This document shows positions 52,765-60,810 of a stretch of 64,000 bases of DNA, piece after piece. A program made the position numbers and the translations under genes. This stretch comes from Rhodospirillaceae bacterium. Lineage in GTDB: Bacteria; Pseudomonadota; Alphaproteobacteria; UBA6615. How positions within the stretch are numbered: the first letter of the stretch is position 1; each line of letters opens with the position of its first letter. Location of the stretch: contig JABIVD010000045.1 of NCBI GenBank assembly GCA_018667335.1, forward strand, positions 1-64,000, written 5' to 3'. A model generated the notes under the pieces. It made no database searches, had not been told where the DNA came from, and worked only from the letters and a program-made list of their open reading frames with translations.

Positions 52765-53910
52765 TCACGTGCCTGCGATTGCCTTGTCCAAGCGATCACT
52801 CTCGGTTGCCAGTGTTGCGAGCAGCGCGCTGACCTGCGGCGCCATCTCCATATGCGGGAGATGTCCGGTATTCGCGAGTAGGTGCACCGCGGCATGGTCC
52901 GGCAAACTGCGCACATGGGATGGTGGGATGATCCGGTCCTGCTCGCCCCAGATGCACAGGATCGGTGCCTTGATCTCGTGGATACGGTCAGCGGAAGCGT
53001 TCAGCTGACGGTCGCCATCGAAGGATGCGGCGGCGATGGTCGCCAGGGCGTCGGGGACGCCGTCCGTGCGCTTGTAGCGCAGGAATTTCTCGATCATGTC
53101 GTGGCTGATCAGTTCCTCGTCGGCAACGAGTTGCGAAAGCGCCAGCTGTGCGCTGTGGCGCTTGTCGGCGGCGATCAGCCGGGTGATGAGTTCGCCATTG
53201 ATTTCGGGACCCAGTCCGGCAGGCGCGATCAATCCAAGCGATGCGGTGCGGGCAGGGTTCTCGAGCGCAAAGGCGATGGCGATGGCCCCGCCCAGTGAAT
53301 GCCCGGCGAGATGGGCGCGGTCGATGCCGAGTTCGGTGAGAAAATCCCCCAGACATCGGACGAAGAAGGCGGGGCTGCCGTCGCCCACATCCTTGCTGCT
53401 GGCGCCGTGGCCGGGCAGATCGATGGCGATGACCCGCCGTGCGTCGGCGATGGCCGGTATGTTGAACATCCAGCTTTCCAGATCGGCGCAGATTCCGTGC
53501 ACCAGGAGCATTGGCGTTCCGGCGCCGCCGGTGTCGAGATAGTTGATCACCCGGCCGCCGGTTTCGATGGTCTGGGGGGCACTGACCTCATCTTCCGGCG
53601 GCTCGGGGACGAACGCAGATTCAAACGTCGCAATGAAGCTATCGATCTCTTCTTCACCGACCGTGGCCGGCGCGACGACGCCAATCAATCCGCCGACGGG
53701 GACGACCTGGCCGGTCGATGCCACATGACGGCGCAGCAGGCCGGAGCAGGGGGCCTCGTGACCGTTGTTCACCTTCTCGGTTTCGATCTCGACGATTTCG
53801 TCGCCCATGGCGATCACGCTACCCTCGGCGACCAGCCATTCGACGATCGTGCCCTTCCGCATGGAGGGCCCCCATTTGGGCATGGTGATTTTCGTGATCT
53901 CGTCAGTCAT
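52765..53910 (-). CDS. Lipoyl domain-alpha/beta hydrolase fusion (AcoC-like)
   Basis: Protein of 381 residues. The N-terminal biotinyl/lipoyl domain (about 5-82) has its lipoylated lysine at K46 in EIETEKVNNG; an acidic linker follows, then an alpha/beta hydrolase with HGICAD near 138, nucleophile S205 in GHSLGG and GHLPHME near the end. This is the architecture of AcoC, the E2 of acetoin dehydrogenase, in which the hydrolase domain acts as acetyltransferase. No E1 or E3 genes are in the window. ATG 53910 lies inside the end of a seven-codon leader ORF. Confidence 0.88.
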   Translation of the reverse strand: MTDEITKITMPKWGPSMRKGTIVEWLVAEGSVIAMGDEIVEIETEKVNNGHEAPCSGLLRRHVASTGQVVPVGGLIGVVAPATVGEEEIDSFIATFESAFVPEPPEDEVSAPQTIETGGRVINYLDTGGAGTPMLLVHGICADLESWMFNIPAIADARRVIAIDLPGHGASSKDVGDGSPAFFVRCLGDFLTELGIDRAHLAGHSLGGAIAIAFALENPARTASLGLIAPAGLGPEINGELITRLIAADKRHSAQLALSQLVADEELISHDMIEKFLRYKRTDGVPDALATIAAASFDGDRQLNASADRIHEIKAPILCIWGEQDRIIPPSHVRSLPDHAAVHLLANTGHLPHMEMAPQVSALLATLATESDRLDKAIAGT

Positions 53911-53926
53911 CGCGGTTGCGTTGCAT
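53903..53926 (-). CDS. Seven-codon leader ORF overlapping the AcoC-like start
   Basis: ATG 53926 is followed by CAA CGC AAC CGC GAT GAC TGA, giving MQRNRDD. A strong GGGGGAG (53940-53934) lies 7 bases upstream, whereas the AcoC-like ATG (53910), which falls inside this mini-ORF out of frame, is 23 bases from it. The overlap suggests translational coupling: ribosomes ending the mini-ORF restart on the overlapping ATG. No homologue is known to me. Confidence 0.35.
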   Translation of the reverse strand: MQRNRDD

Positions 53927-53982
53927 GATGTGTCTCCCCCGGGCTGGCGATGCCCATGACGAAGCCTATCAGGCTGCCGACA

Positions 53983-54013
53983 AAGAAAAAGGGCGACCCG
54001 AGGGCCGCCCTTT
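53983..54013 (-). terminator. Terminator of the TRAP SBP gene
   Basis: Read on the minus strand, AAAGGGCG (54013-54006) pairs with CGCCCTTT (53995-53988), followed by TTCTTTG (plus AAAGAAAAA at 53982-53990). It lies 23 bp after the DctP stop. Confidence 0.8.
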
Positions 54014-54035
54014 CCCAAAACCGAATGAACGATTT

Positions 54036-55121
54036 TTACTTGATGTTGTACTTGTGAACCGGCGTCGCGCCGTTCTCAACAGCCAGTTCCATCAGACGAC
54101 GGAAGGTGGCCTTGCCGGGGAAGCCCTTGGCTTCGTACTCGGCGGCCTTCTCGTTCACCCAAGGCTCGATCACGCGGGCCATTTTGCCGCGCTCTTCGTC
54201 GCCGAGGTCACGAACCGTGACGCCCTGCTTCTTGAGGTTGACGAGTGCGGAGGAGAACTTGCGAACACCCTCGTCCTCAACGGCCACGTTGTAGACGGCT
54301 GTCTCTTCCGTGATGATCTTCTTCACGGAGTCAGGCAGCTTCGCCCACGTGTCGTTGTTGACGGTCACCGGGTAGGCGACAACCGAACCCCAGCCCATGG
54401 TCGTGTAGTACTTCGCAACTTCGCCGAACTTGAAGCCGAAATACGGGGCCGGGAAGATCACGACGCCCGAGAACACACCGGACTGCAGCGCGTTGTAGAC
54501 TTCGTTCAGGTTGGTCTGGACCTTCGCGGCACCAGCATAGTCGAGCCACGGAAGGTTCGGACCGGCAGCACCGATCTTCACGCCCTTGAGCTCTTCCATC
54601 TTGGTCCACGGGAACTTCGTGCCCAGGCCGTAATCGTCGAACGCACCGTTGGCGATGTAGGTCTGGTTATAGTTGTCCGAGAACACCTTGTAGAAGTAGT
54701 CGAACTCCTTATGGATCTGACGCGAGGTCGGACCCATGATCTTCGGATCGCCCGAGATGAACGGGTTGAAGTAGTTCATGTTGTGGACGAACAGCTTGGT
54801 CGGCTCGAAGCACGAGCACATGGCGCCGATGTCGACGAGACCCTTCTGCGTGGATTCCAGAACCTCGAAGAGGTTGGCGATTGTGCCGCCGTAACCCTCG
54901 ATGAACCGAACCTTGTGGTCGGTCTCCGCCGCGACACGCTTGGTCACGTTCGGAACGAAGGTCTTCTGGAGCTGGTTAACACTGGCGAGCGGCGCGGCCG
55001 GATGGCCTGCGGCGATGCGCAGAGTAAAGCTGTCGGCAACGGCTGATGTGGTCGTCGCGGCTGCCGCGACGGCCATAACACCAGCAGCAGCAACAGTTGC
55101 AAGATGCGTGCGTGCTTTCAC
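54036..55121 (-). CDS. dctP: TRAP transporter substrate-binding protein DctP
   Basis: Periplasmic receptor of 361 residues, TRAP (DctP/TAXI-unrelated) family. A signal peptide (VKARTHLATVAAAGVMAV, then TTSAVA-DS) precedes the mature LRIAAGHPAAPLAS. GTG 55121 has AGGGAGACGAT upstream and is preferred to ATG 55160, which lacks a ribosome-binding site. The QIHKEFDYFYKVFSDNYNQTYIANGAF region and the conserved Arg-bearing strand fit ligand binding. It is divergent from dctQM, which is unusual because dctPQM is normally one operon. Ligand unknown; an organic acid or sulfonate is likely. Confidence 0.9.
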   Translation of the reverse strand: MKARTHLATVAAAGVMAVAAAATTTSAVADSFTLRIAAGHPAAPLASVNQLQKTFVPNVTKRVAAETDHKVRFIEGYGGTIANLFEVLESTQKGLVDIGAMCSCFEPTKLFVHNMNYFNPFISGDPKIMGPTSRQIHKEFDYFYKVFSDNYNQTYIANGAFDDYGLGTKFPWTKMEELKGVKIGAAGPNLPWLDYAGAAKVQTNLNEVYNALQSGVFSGVVIFPAPYFGFKFGEVAKYYTTMGWGSVVAYPVTVNNDTWAKLPDSVKKIITEETAVYNVAVEDEGVRKFSSALVNLKKQGVTVRDLGDEERGKMARVIEPWVNEKAAEYEAKGFPGKATFRRLMELAVENGATPVHKYNIK

Positions 55122-55549
55122 TGATCGTCTCCCTATTGAACATTGATTTGTTGTGCACAACGTCAGCGAACGTCAGCGGTAACAGACTGTGCTGAAATTC
55201 ACCTAAGTCGAAGCGCAACAAAGCAGAAATCGGTAACAAAAGCTAGCGGTTATCACGGCGTCATTGCGCTGCCGACTGGCACACACGCCGCCCTCCCGAC
55301 GGCGCTTCCGAAGGCGACCACGCGACCAATGCGTGGCGCCAAGATCAAGGGTGTCCCTCAATTGCGGCGAGACCATCACGCTTGTTTGATGAATTCGTGC
55401 ATCGGTGGGGCAAAAAAAAGGCGTTTAGGCGCAAACGTTGAGTTTACACAGGGTTTCAGTCTGGTAACTTCGCGCGGTGCTCGTTTGGGAGGACCTGCGA
55501 GTCGGATAAAAATACCGCTTGAGTACAGGAGCGGACAGGGAGCCAGTAT
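55122..55549. promoter_or_regulatory. Divergent dctP / dctQM control region with palindrome and direct repeats
   Basis: This 428-bp gene-free stretch holds the promoters for dctP (minus) and dctQM (plus). A 12-bp perfect palindrome GTTGTGCACAAC lies at 55150-55161, 29 bp before the dctP start; its TTGTGCACAA core is GntR-like. Two 8-bp direct repeats CGTCAGCG follow at 55161-55168 and 55171-55178 with a 10-bp period. Hairpins CCACGC/GCGTGG (55318-55336) and CGTTT/AAACG (55422-55437) are also present. No GntR gene is in the window. Confidence 0.5.
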
Positions 55550-56086
55550 ATGGTCGATAACGTCGTAAACACCGTGACGCGTGTGTGCAGTACCGTCGCA
55601 GCATTCTGGGCGATGGCCCTCGCGTTTCTTATCCTTTGGGATATTACGGGTCGTACGTTCTTCAACGCGCCGTTTGATGGAACGATTGAGATCGTCGCCA
55701 ACTCGATGGTCTCGATCCTGTTCCTGCAGCTGCCCTACACGATTTATCGCGGGGCCCATCTGCGCACGACGGTCGTGTATCAGAACCTGAATGATATGGG
55801 GCGCCGGGGCATCGATATTTTCGTTGCGATTATCGGCATCTGGTTTTTCTGGTCGGTCGCGATCGGCGGTTGGGAAGACATGATCATCGGCTGGGAGGTT
55901 GATGAGCGCGAGGGTGAAGGCTCCATTCGGGTGCCGATCTATCCGGTGCGTTCGCTGATCATTGTCTTCGCGATTGTATCGATGCTCGTCTACATGGTTT
56001 TGCTCTGGCACTTCGTGTTCGGCACCGAGCCGATCACGGACGAAGAAGAGGGCAAGGCCGAAGCCATCGCGGGCTCGCAGATTTAA
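55550..56086 (+). CDS. dctQ: TRAP transporter small permease DctQ
   Basis: Small membrane subunit of 178 residues with four hydrophobic spans; ILWDITGRTFFN near the first and YRGAHLRTTVVYQ near the second are DctQ-like. It bridges DctP and DctM and helps couple Na+ or H+ gradients to uptake. GGAGCCAG lies before ATG 55550. Followed by dctM after 74 bp. Confidence 0.87.
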   Translation: MVDNVVNTVTRVCSTVAAFWAMALAFLILWDITGRTFFNAPFDGTIEIVANSMVSILFLQLPYTIYRGAHLRTTVVYQNLNDMGRRGIDIFVAIIGIWFFWSVAIGGWEDMIIGWEVDEREGEGSIRVPIYPVRSLIIVFAIVSMLVYMVLLWHFVFGTEPITDEEEGKAEAIAGSQI

Positions 56087-56160
56087 GCTTTTAGAATCAA
56101 CAACCCGTCCGTCCGGTCGCAAGCGACCGACTGATCAAACGGGACAAGGGGGCGTACAAA

Positions 56161-57513
56161 ATGGATCCGACAACAGCCGTCATATTGATGCTGATCGTAC
56201 TAATCATCGCCGTGGTGATTGGTGTTCATATCGGAATTTCCTTGGGTGTGACCGCGCTGGTCGGAACATGGCTCATGTTCGGCTCATACGAGATGGCTGC
56301 AGGGCAGGTCGGCAGTACGTCCTTCTTCGCGCTGCGCAACTTCGTATTCGCCGTCATCCCACTCTTCGTCATAATGGGCGAATTTGTGAGCAGATCGGGT
56401 TCGGCTGGCGACTTGTACCGGGTGATGAACTTCGGCCTGAAACGTATTCCGGGCCGGCTCGCCGTCGCGACCGTGGCCGGCAATGCGATTTTTGCCGCCG
56501 TGACCGGAACCAGCCTCGCTTCTGCGGCTGCGTTCTCTCGTCTGGCATATCCGGAAATGATCAACGCCGGCTACAGCCGCAAATATGCGCTTGGTTCAGT
56601 GGCGGGCAGCGCCTGCCTCGGCATGTTGATCCCGCCGAGCGTGCTGCTGATCATCTGGGGCATTGTGACCGAGATTTCGATCGGCTTCCTGTTCCTCGCG
56701 GGCATTCTGCCGGGCATCGTACTGGCACTGTTGATGGCCTTCTATAGCGCGGGCACCGCGATCCTGAAGCCTGAAGTGGCGCCGAATGTTGACCTCTCCA
56801 AAGAGAAGCTCACCGCCCAGGAGATGATCAGCGGTGGTGGCGTTATCTTCCTGATTTTTGCCGTGCTCGGCAGCATCTGGGCCGGGTTTGCCACGCCTTC
56901 AGAGGCAGCCGCGCTGGGTGCGTTGTTCGGCCTTGTTCTGGCGCTCATCAAGGGCGTTAGATGGGATGGTATTCGCGAAGCGATTATCGACTCCGGTAAA
57001 GTGATCGCGCCGATCCTGTTCCTGCTGCTGACGGCTCAGATGTACGCCCGGTTGCTGACCACCGGCGGCATTGTCAATTTGATCACGGACACTGTGGGCG
57101 GTGCGGGCATCGACCCGAACGTTGCCATCTTCATCATGATCGTGATCTGGCTGATCCTCGGCACGCTGCTGGATTCGGGTTCGATCATTCTGCTGACCGT
57201 GCCCATCTTCTGGCCGATCGCGCAGAACTTCGGATACAACGAATACGCCTTCGCGATCATGGGTATTCTGGCGATTGAGGCCGGTCTCCTGACCCCGCCT
57301 GTCGGATTGTTGGTCTATGCGGTGAAGGGCGCCGTGGAAGATAAGACGGTGCAATTATCCGAGATTTTTGCGGGCTCAATTCCGTACTGGATATTGATGC
57401 TTCTGGTCCTCGCGGCAGTCTGGATCTTCCCGGAATTGGCGACGGAGCCGATCAGCTGGAGTACCGACATCAAATTCAACCATCAGATCGGGATCAATTT
57501 CAGGGCAGAATAG
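56161..57513 (+). CDS. dctM: TRAP transporter large permease DctM
   Basis: Large membrane subunit of 450 residues with about twelve hydrophobic spans. Conserved blocks are AVIPLFVIMGEFVSRSG, FAAVTGTSLASAAAFSRLAYPEM and the inverted-repeat partner SGSIILLTVPIFWPIAQNFG and TPPVGLLVYAVKG. It carries the transport path. It forms a unit with dctQ, divergent from dctP. Confidence 0.92.
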   Translation: MDPTTAVILMLIVLIIAVVIGVHIGISLGVTALVGTWLMFGSYEMAAGQVGSTSFFALRNFVFAVIPLFVIMGEFVSRSGSAGDLYRVMNFGLKRIPGRLAVATVAGNAIFAAVTGTSLASAAAFSRLAYPEMINAGYSRKYALGSVAGSACLGMLIPPSVLLIIWGIVTEISIGFLFLAGILPGIVLALLMAFYSAGTAILKPEVAPNVDLSKEKLTAQEMISGGGVIFLIFAVLGSIWAGFATPSEAAALGALFGLVLALIKGVRWDGIREAIIDSGKVIAPILFLLLTAQMYARLLTTGGIVNLITDTVGGAGIDPNVAIFIMIVIWLILGTLLDSGSIILLTVPIFWPIAQNFGYNEYAFAIMGILAIEAGLLTPPVGLLVYAVKGAVEDKTVQLSEIFAGSIPYWILMLLVLAAVWIFPELATEPISWSTDIKFNHQIGINFRAE

Positions 57514-57535
57514 CCTGATCACCGGTGTAGAATAT

Positions 57536-57567
57536 CGGCGGCGTTCCTTGCGGAGCGCCGCCGTTTT
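57536..57567 (+). terminator. Terminator after dctM
   Basis: An 8-bp GC stem (CGGCGGCG 57536-57543 with CGCCGCCG 57556-57563) followed by TTTT at 57564-57567. Confidence 0.82.
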
Positions 57568-57608
57568 CTTATGTGAAGCATGACAATAACGAAATAGCGG
57601 GATCGATC

Positions 57609-58151
57609 ATGAGCGATGGAACCAAGACCATGACGCGCGACGAGATGATGACGCGTGTCGCACGTTGGAAAGACCAGAAACCCAACGGACAGATGTTCGT
57701 CGATACGCGCCTGCCCGAGTATGAGCGCGATCTCTATTCGATCATCGGCCAGGGCGTGTCCGAGGATCCCGACAATCCTGTGGCGATCACGGATGTTGAG
57801 GGCTTCCACATGGCCTATATCGGTTGCGAGCCCGGCAAGGGTGCGTCCTTGCACTCCCACCCCACCGTTGAGGTGTTCATCCCGGTGACCGGGAAATGGT
57901 CGATCTACTGGAACGAAGGGGAGGCCGGAGAAGAGGTCATCCTGGAGCCGATGGATTGCGTCTCTGTGCCCCCCGGGGTGATGCGCGGCTTCTACAACGC
58001 CGGGACCGAGCACGCGCTGATGATCGGCATCGTGGGTGGGACAGATGCGACCAAGGTCGAGTGGCCGGCCGAGATTCTCGACCGGGCACGGGCGACCGGG
58101 CTACGGCTTGATGCAGACGGAAATATTCTCGAGGCGTCCGCGGCTGAATAG
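57609..58151 (+). CDS. Cupin domain protein
   Basis: Cupin protein of 180 residues. The metal-binding motif 1 is KGASLHSHPTVEVFIPVTGKW at about 79-99 and motif 2 is CVSVPPGVMRGFYNAG at about 119-134; His and Glu ligands are present. ATG 57609 follows GGGAT; a GTG start 36 bases upstream is possible. It may be an enzyme (dioxygenase or isomerase) or a ligand sensor; the neighbours do not decide. It converges on coxS. Confidence 0.85.
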   Translation: MSDGTKTMTRDEMMTRVARWKDQKPNGQMFVDTRLPEYERDLYSIIGQGVSEDPDNPVAITDVEGFHMAYIGCEPGKGASLHSHPTVEVFIPVTGKWSIYWNEGEAGEEVILEPMDCVSVPPGVMRGFYNAGTEHALMIGIVGGTDATKVEWPAEILDRARATGLRLDADGNILEASAAE

Positions 58152-58189
58152 GGCCGTGCGGTGCTTCAGGTGCGCGCGGCGCTGACGCG

Positions 58190-58666
58190 CTAGGCGTTGC
58201 GTTCGTTCGCGACCCGCTCAATCGCGTCGACGATTGCCTGGTACCCGGTGCAACGGCAGTAATTTCCGGAGATAAACTCGCGGATATCCTCGCGCGATGG
58301 CGTCGGGTTCTTTTGCAGGAGCTCTTCGGCCGTCAGCAGCATGCCGGGTGTGCAGAAGCCGCACTGTACGGCGTTGCGCTCATGAAAGGCCTGCTGCAGG
58401 TCGGCGATCGAACCATCCTCGGAAAGCCCTTCGATGGTCTCGACTTCGGCGCCGTCGGCCTGGGCGGCCAGCATGAGGCAGCCGCGCACGATCTGGCCGT
58501 CGACACGAATGGTGCACGCACCGCAGACGCCGTGTTCGCAGCCCACATGGCTGCCTGTGAGTTCCAGCTCGTAGCGGACGAAATCCACCAGGTTGGTCCG
58601 CGCGGGAACCCGCCGGGTCACCGGTTGGCCGTTGACGGTCAGTGTGATGTCGACGTTCTGATCCAT
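58190..58666 (-). CDS. 2Fe-2S subunit of a xanthine dehydrogenase-family hydroxylase (CoxS-like)
   Basis: Small electron-transfer subunit of 158 residues. Two 2Fe-2S sites are complete: C43, C48, C51, C63 (CEHGVCGAC and RGC) and C102, C105, C137, C139 (CGFC and NYCRC). ATG 58666 is chosen because AAGGGA lies about 10 bases upstream; the ATG at 58675 would be only about one base from it. It follows the CoxM-like gene by 13 bp, and no CoxL-type gene follows, so the two need a partner elsewhere; the only one in the window is at 5.0-7.4 kb. Confidence 0.92.
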   Translation of the reverse strand: MDQNVDITLTVNGQPVTRRVPARTNLVDFVRYELELTGSHVGCEHGVCGACTIRVDGQIVRGCLMLAAQADGAEVETIEGLSEDGSIADLQQAFHERNAVQCGFCTPGMLLTAEELLQKNPTPSREDIREFISGNYCRCTGYQAIVDAIERVANERNA

Positions 58667-58679
58667 TTGCGTCATTCCC

Positions 58680-59534
58680 TTAAGCCGCGAGTGCGGTCAG
58701 CGCGCGCTTCGTGAGCACACGCGCCAGGTGCATTTTCATTTCGGGCGGGCCGTTGAGGTCCGACATCGGGTCGAGGTCGGCATCGAGCGCTGCCTGCGCC
58801 GCCGCGACGGTTTCGTCATTGTGTGGATTGCCGTTCAACACGTCGGCCGCCGCGCTTGCAAGAATGGGGCGATCTCCGGCTCCGAGGAACACGAGGCGCA
58901 TGTCGGAGAATGTGCCGCCGTCAATGCGGCCCTGCACGCCGATACCGACAATCGCGTAGTCGCCGCTTCTGCGTGCAAGCTCCAGGAATGCTGTCCGTTC
59001 GCCGTCGGCAATGCCGGGGACTTCGACGCCGACGAGCAATTCGTCCGGCTGCATGGCGGTCTCGAACAGGCCGAGATAGAAATCATTGGCCGCGACGCTG
59101 CGTGTGCCGTTCCGGCTCTGGAGCAGTATCTTGGCGTCGATTGCCCGGCTCACAGCCGGCAATTCAGCAGCTGGGTCGGCAAAGGCGATCGAACCGCCGA
59201 AGGTCCCTCGATTGCGAATGGCCTGATGGGCCACATGGGGCATCGCCTGGGCGATGAGCGGGGCCATTTTCGCGACGTCGGCAGATTCCAGGACCTGCGA
59301 GTGGCGGGCGAGTGCGCCGATGCGCAGGGTCGTGCCGTCGTTCGTAATGTCCGACAAGCCATCGATATGATTGATGTCGATCAGAACTTCGGGGGCCGAG
59401 AGGCGCATGTTCAGGGTGGCCATGAGGCTCTGGCCACCGGCGAGGATGCGTGCGTCGTCACCGTGCTCGTCGAGCAGATCGAAGACCTGGGCGAGATTTT
59501 CAGCACGAACGTAGGCGAATGGTGCGGGTTTCAA
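58680..59534 (-). CDS. FAD-binding subunit of a xanthine dehydrogenase-family hydroxylase (CoxM-like)
   Basis: Medium subunit of 284 residues. The FAD pyrophosphate loop is ILAGGQSLMATLNMR near 30-43 and the second FAD motif is RNRGTFGGSIAFADPAAE near 112-129; the C-terminal CO_deh_flav_C domain follows from about 175. The start is TTG 59534, preceded by GGGAGAT with 6-base spacing; the ATG seven bases upstream is out of frame. It is divergent from the OsmC-family gene. Confidence 0.9.
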   Translation of the reverse strand: MKPAPFAYVRAENLAQVFDLLDEHGDDARILAGGQSLMATLNMRLSAPEVLIDINHIDGLSDITNDGTTLRIGALARHSQVLESADVAKMAPLIAQAMPHVAHQAIRNRGTFGGSIAFADPAAELPAVSRAIDAKILLQSRNGTRSVAANDFYLGLFETAMQPDELLVGVEVPGIADGERTAFLELARRSGDYAIVGIGVQGRIDGGTFSDMRLVFLGAGDRPILASAAADVLNGNPHNDETVAAAQAALDADLDPMSDLNGPPEMKMHLARVLTKRALTALAA

Positions 59535-59688
59535 CCGGCATCTCCCTGTATCGATTCATTGGACCGAGCGTCGTTGTCTGCCCGGCACATCTGTTTTCTA
59601 AACAACGGTGCGCCGCACGTCTATGCGAACGCTGCGCGCAATCCTATTTAACACCCTTGCGTAATTGTTTTCACTCTAGGAGTACCCA

Positions 59689-60153
59689 ATGGCTGACGCC
59701 AAAGTTACGGTCAAACCGTCGATCTACACAATGCATGGCGTATCCACGTCGCACTCACGCACGGATATCAGCGTGCGTGATGTCACCGTGACGACCGACG
59801 AGCCGCTGGCGCGAGGCGGGACCAACGTTGCGGCATCGCCCACCGAAACGATGATCTCAGCACTCATCGGTTGCACGAACAACGTCACCATCCGCATCGC
59901 GGAACACAAAAAGCTGAATTTCGAGCTCGTCAGCATCGATGCCGACGTGATTTTCGATCGGCGTGGCGTGGTTCTGGCCGAGGAAATTGATGTACCCTTC
60001 CCGGAGATCACGCTGACGATCACAGCCAAGACGGACGCAACGGCCGAGCAACTCAACGAGATGCAGGAAATGCTGCCGATCTTCTGTCCGGTGTCGCGGG
60101 TGTTTCAGGCGGCGGGTACGAAAGTCATCGAGAAGTGGAACATCGTGGACTGA
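59689..60153 (+). CDS. OsmC-family peroxiredoxin/hydrolase
   Basis: OsmC/Ohr-like protein of 154 residues. The two reactive cysteines are C62 (LIGCTNNVTI) and C133 (IFCPVSRVF). Such proteins reduce organic peroxides through a dithiol mechanism. The ribosome-binding site AGGAG is 5 bases from ATG 59689. It is followed by the GST gene after 30 bp, a redox-detoxification pair. Confidence 0.9.
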   Translation: MADAKVTVKPSIYTMHGVSTSHSRTDISVRDVTVTTDEPLARGGTNVAASPTETMISALIGCTNNVTIRIAEHKKLNFELVSIDADVIFDRRGVVLAEEIDVPFPEITLTITAKTDATAEQLNEMQEMLPIFCPVSRVFQAAGTKVIEKWNIVD

Positions 60154-60183
60154 CCGTCCGCACAAACTAACGGGGAGAGGGGC

Positions 60184-60801
60184 ATGTCCCTCACGATCTG
60201 GGGTCGTCACACATCATCCAATGTGCAGAAGCTGCTTTGGGGCTGCGCCGAAATGGGCGTGGACTATTCGCGGCCTGACATGGCGGGCAAATTCGGGTTC
60301 ACCGAGGAGTATCTCTCGATGAACCCGAACCGGGTCGTCCCCACCATCGACGATGACGGGTTCATCCTCTGGGAATCGAATGCCTGCCTGCGCTATCTCG
60401 CCGAGAAACACGGGCGCGGCACGCTGTGGCCGGAAGATCCGCATGTTCGTGCCGACGCGGACCGCTGGATGGACTGGCAAACGGCCACCTTCTGGCCCGC
60501 CTTGCGGCCGGTCTTCCACCAGCTGATCCGCACGCCCCCCGATCAGCAAAACCGCGAATTGATCGACCAGGGGATCAAGGCGTCAGGCGAGATCAGCGCC
60601 GTCCTGGATGCCGCGCTCGCGGATCGACCGTTTGTCGCAGGCGATGAATTCACCATGGGTGACATTCCCATCGGGGGCGTGATCCAACGCTGGTACGACA
60701 TGGATATCGCGCGGCCCGAGCGACCTCATTTGCGTGCCTGGTACGAACGGCTTCAGGAGCGGCCCGGTTATGCCGAGCACATCATGATCCCGCTGCAGTA
60801 G
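60184..60801 (+). CDS. Glutathione S-transferase family protein
   Basis: GST of 205 residues. The thioredoxin-fold N-terminal domain (LTIWGRHTSSNVQKLLWGCAEMG; cis-Pro in NRVVPTI; IWESNACLRYLAEKHG) and the helical C-terminal domain are complete. The SSN near residue 12 probably activates the glutathione thiol. It lies next to an OsmC gene; substrate unknown. Confidence 0.9.
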   Translation: MSLTIWGRHTSSNVQKLLWGCAEMGVDYSRPDMAGKFGFTEEYLSMNPNRVVPTIDDDGFILWESNACLRYLAEKHGRGTLWPEDPHVRADADRWMDWQTATFWPALRPVFHQLIRTPPDQQNRELIDQGIKASGEISAVLDAALADRPFVAGDEFTMGDIPIGGVIQRWYDMDIARPERPHLRAWYERLQERPGYAEHIMIPLQ

Positions 60802-60810
60802 GCGCCCGGT

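Noticed and set aside
55277-55291. Sigma-54-like promoter TGGCAC-N5-CCGC upstream of dctQM
   Set aside because: The -24 half fits, but the -12 half (CCGCC) departs from TTGCA, it lies about 260 bp from dctQ, and no NtrC-type activator gene is near.
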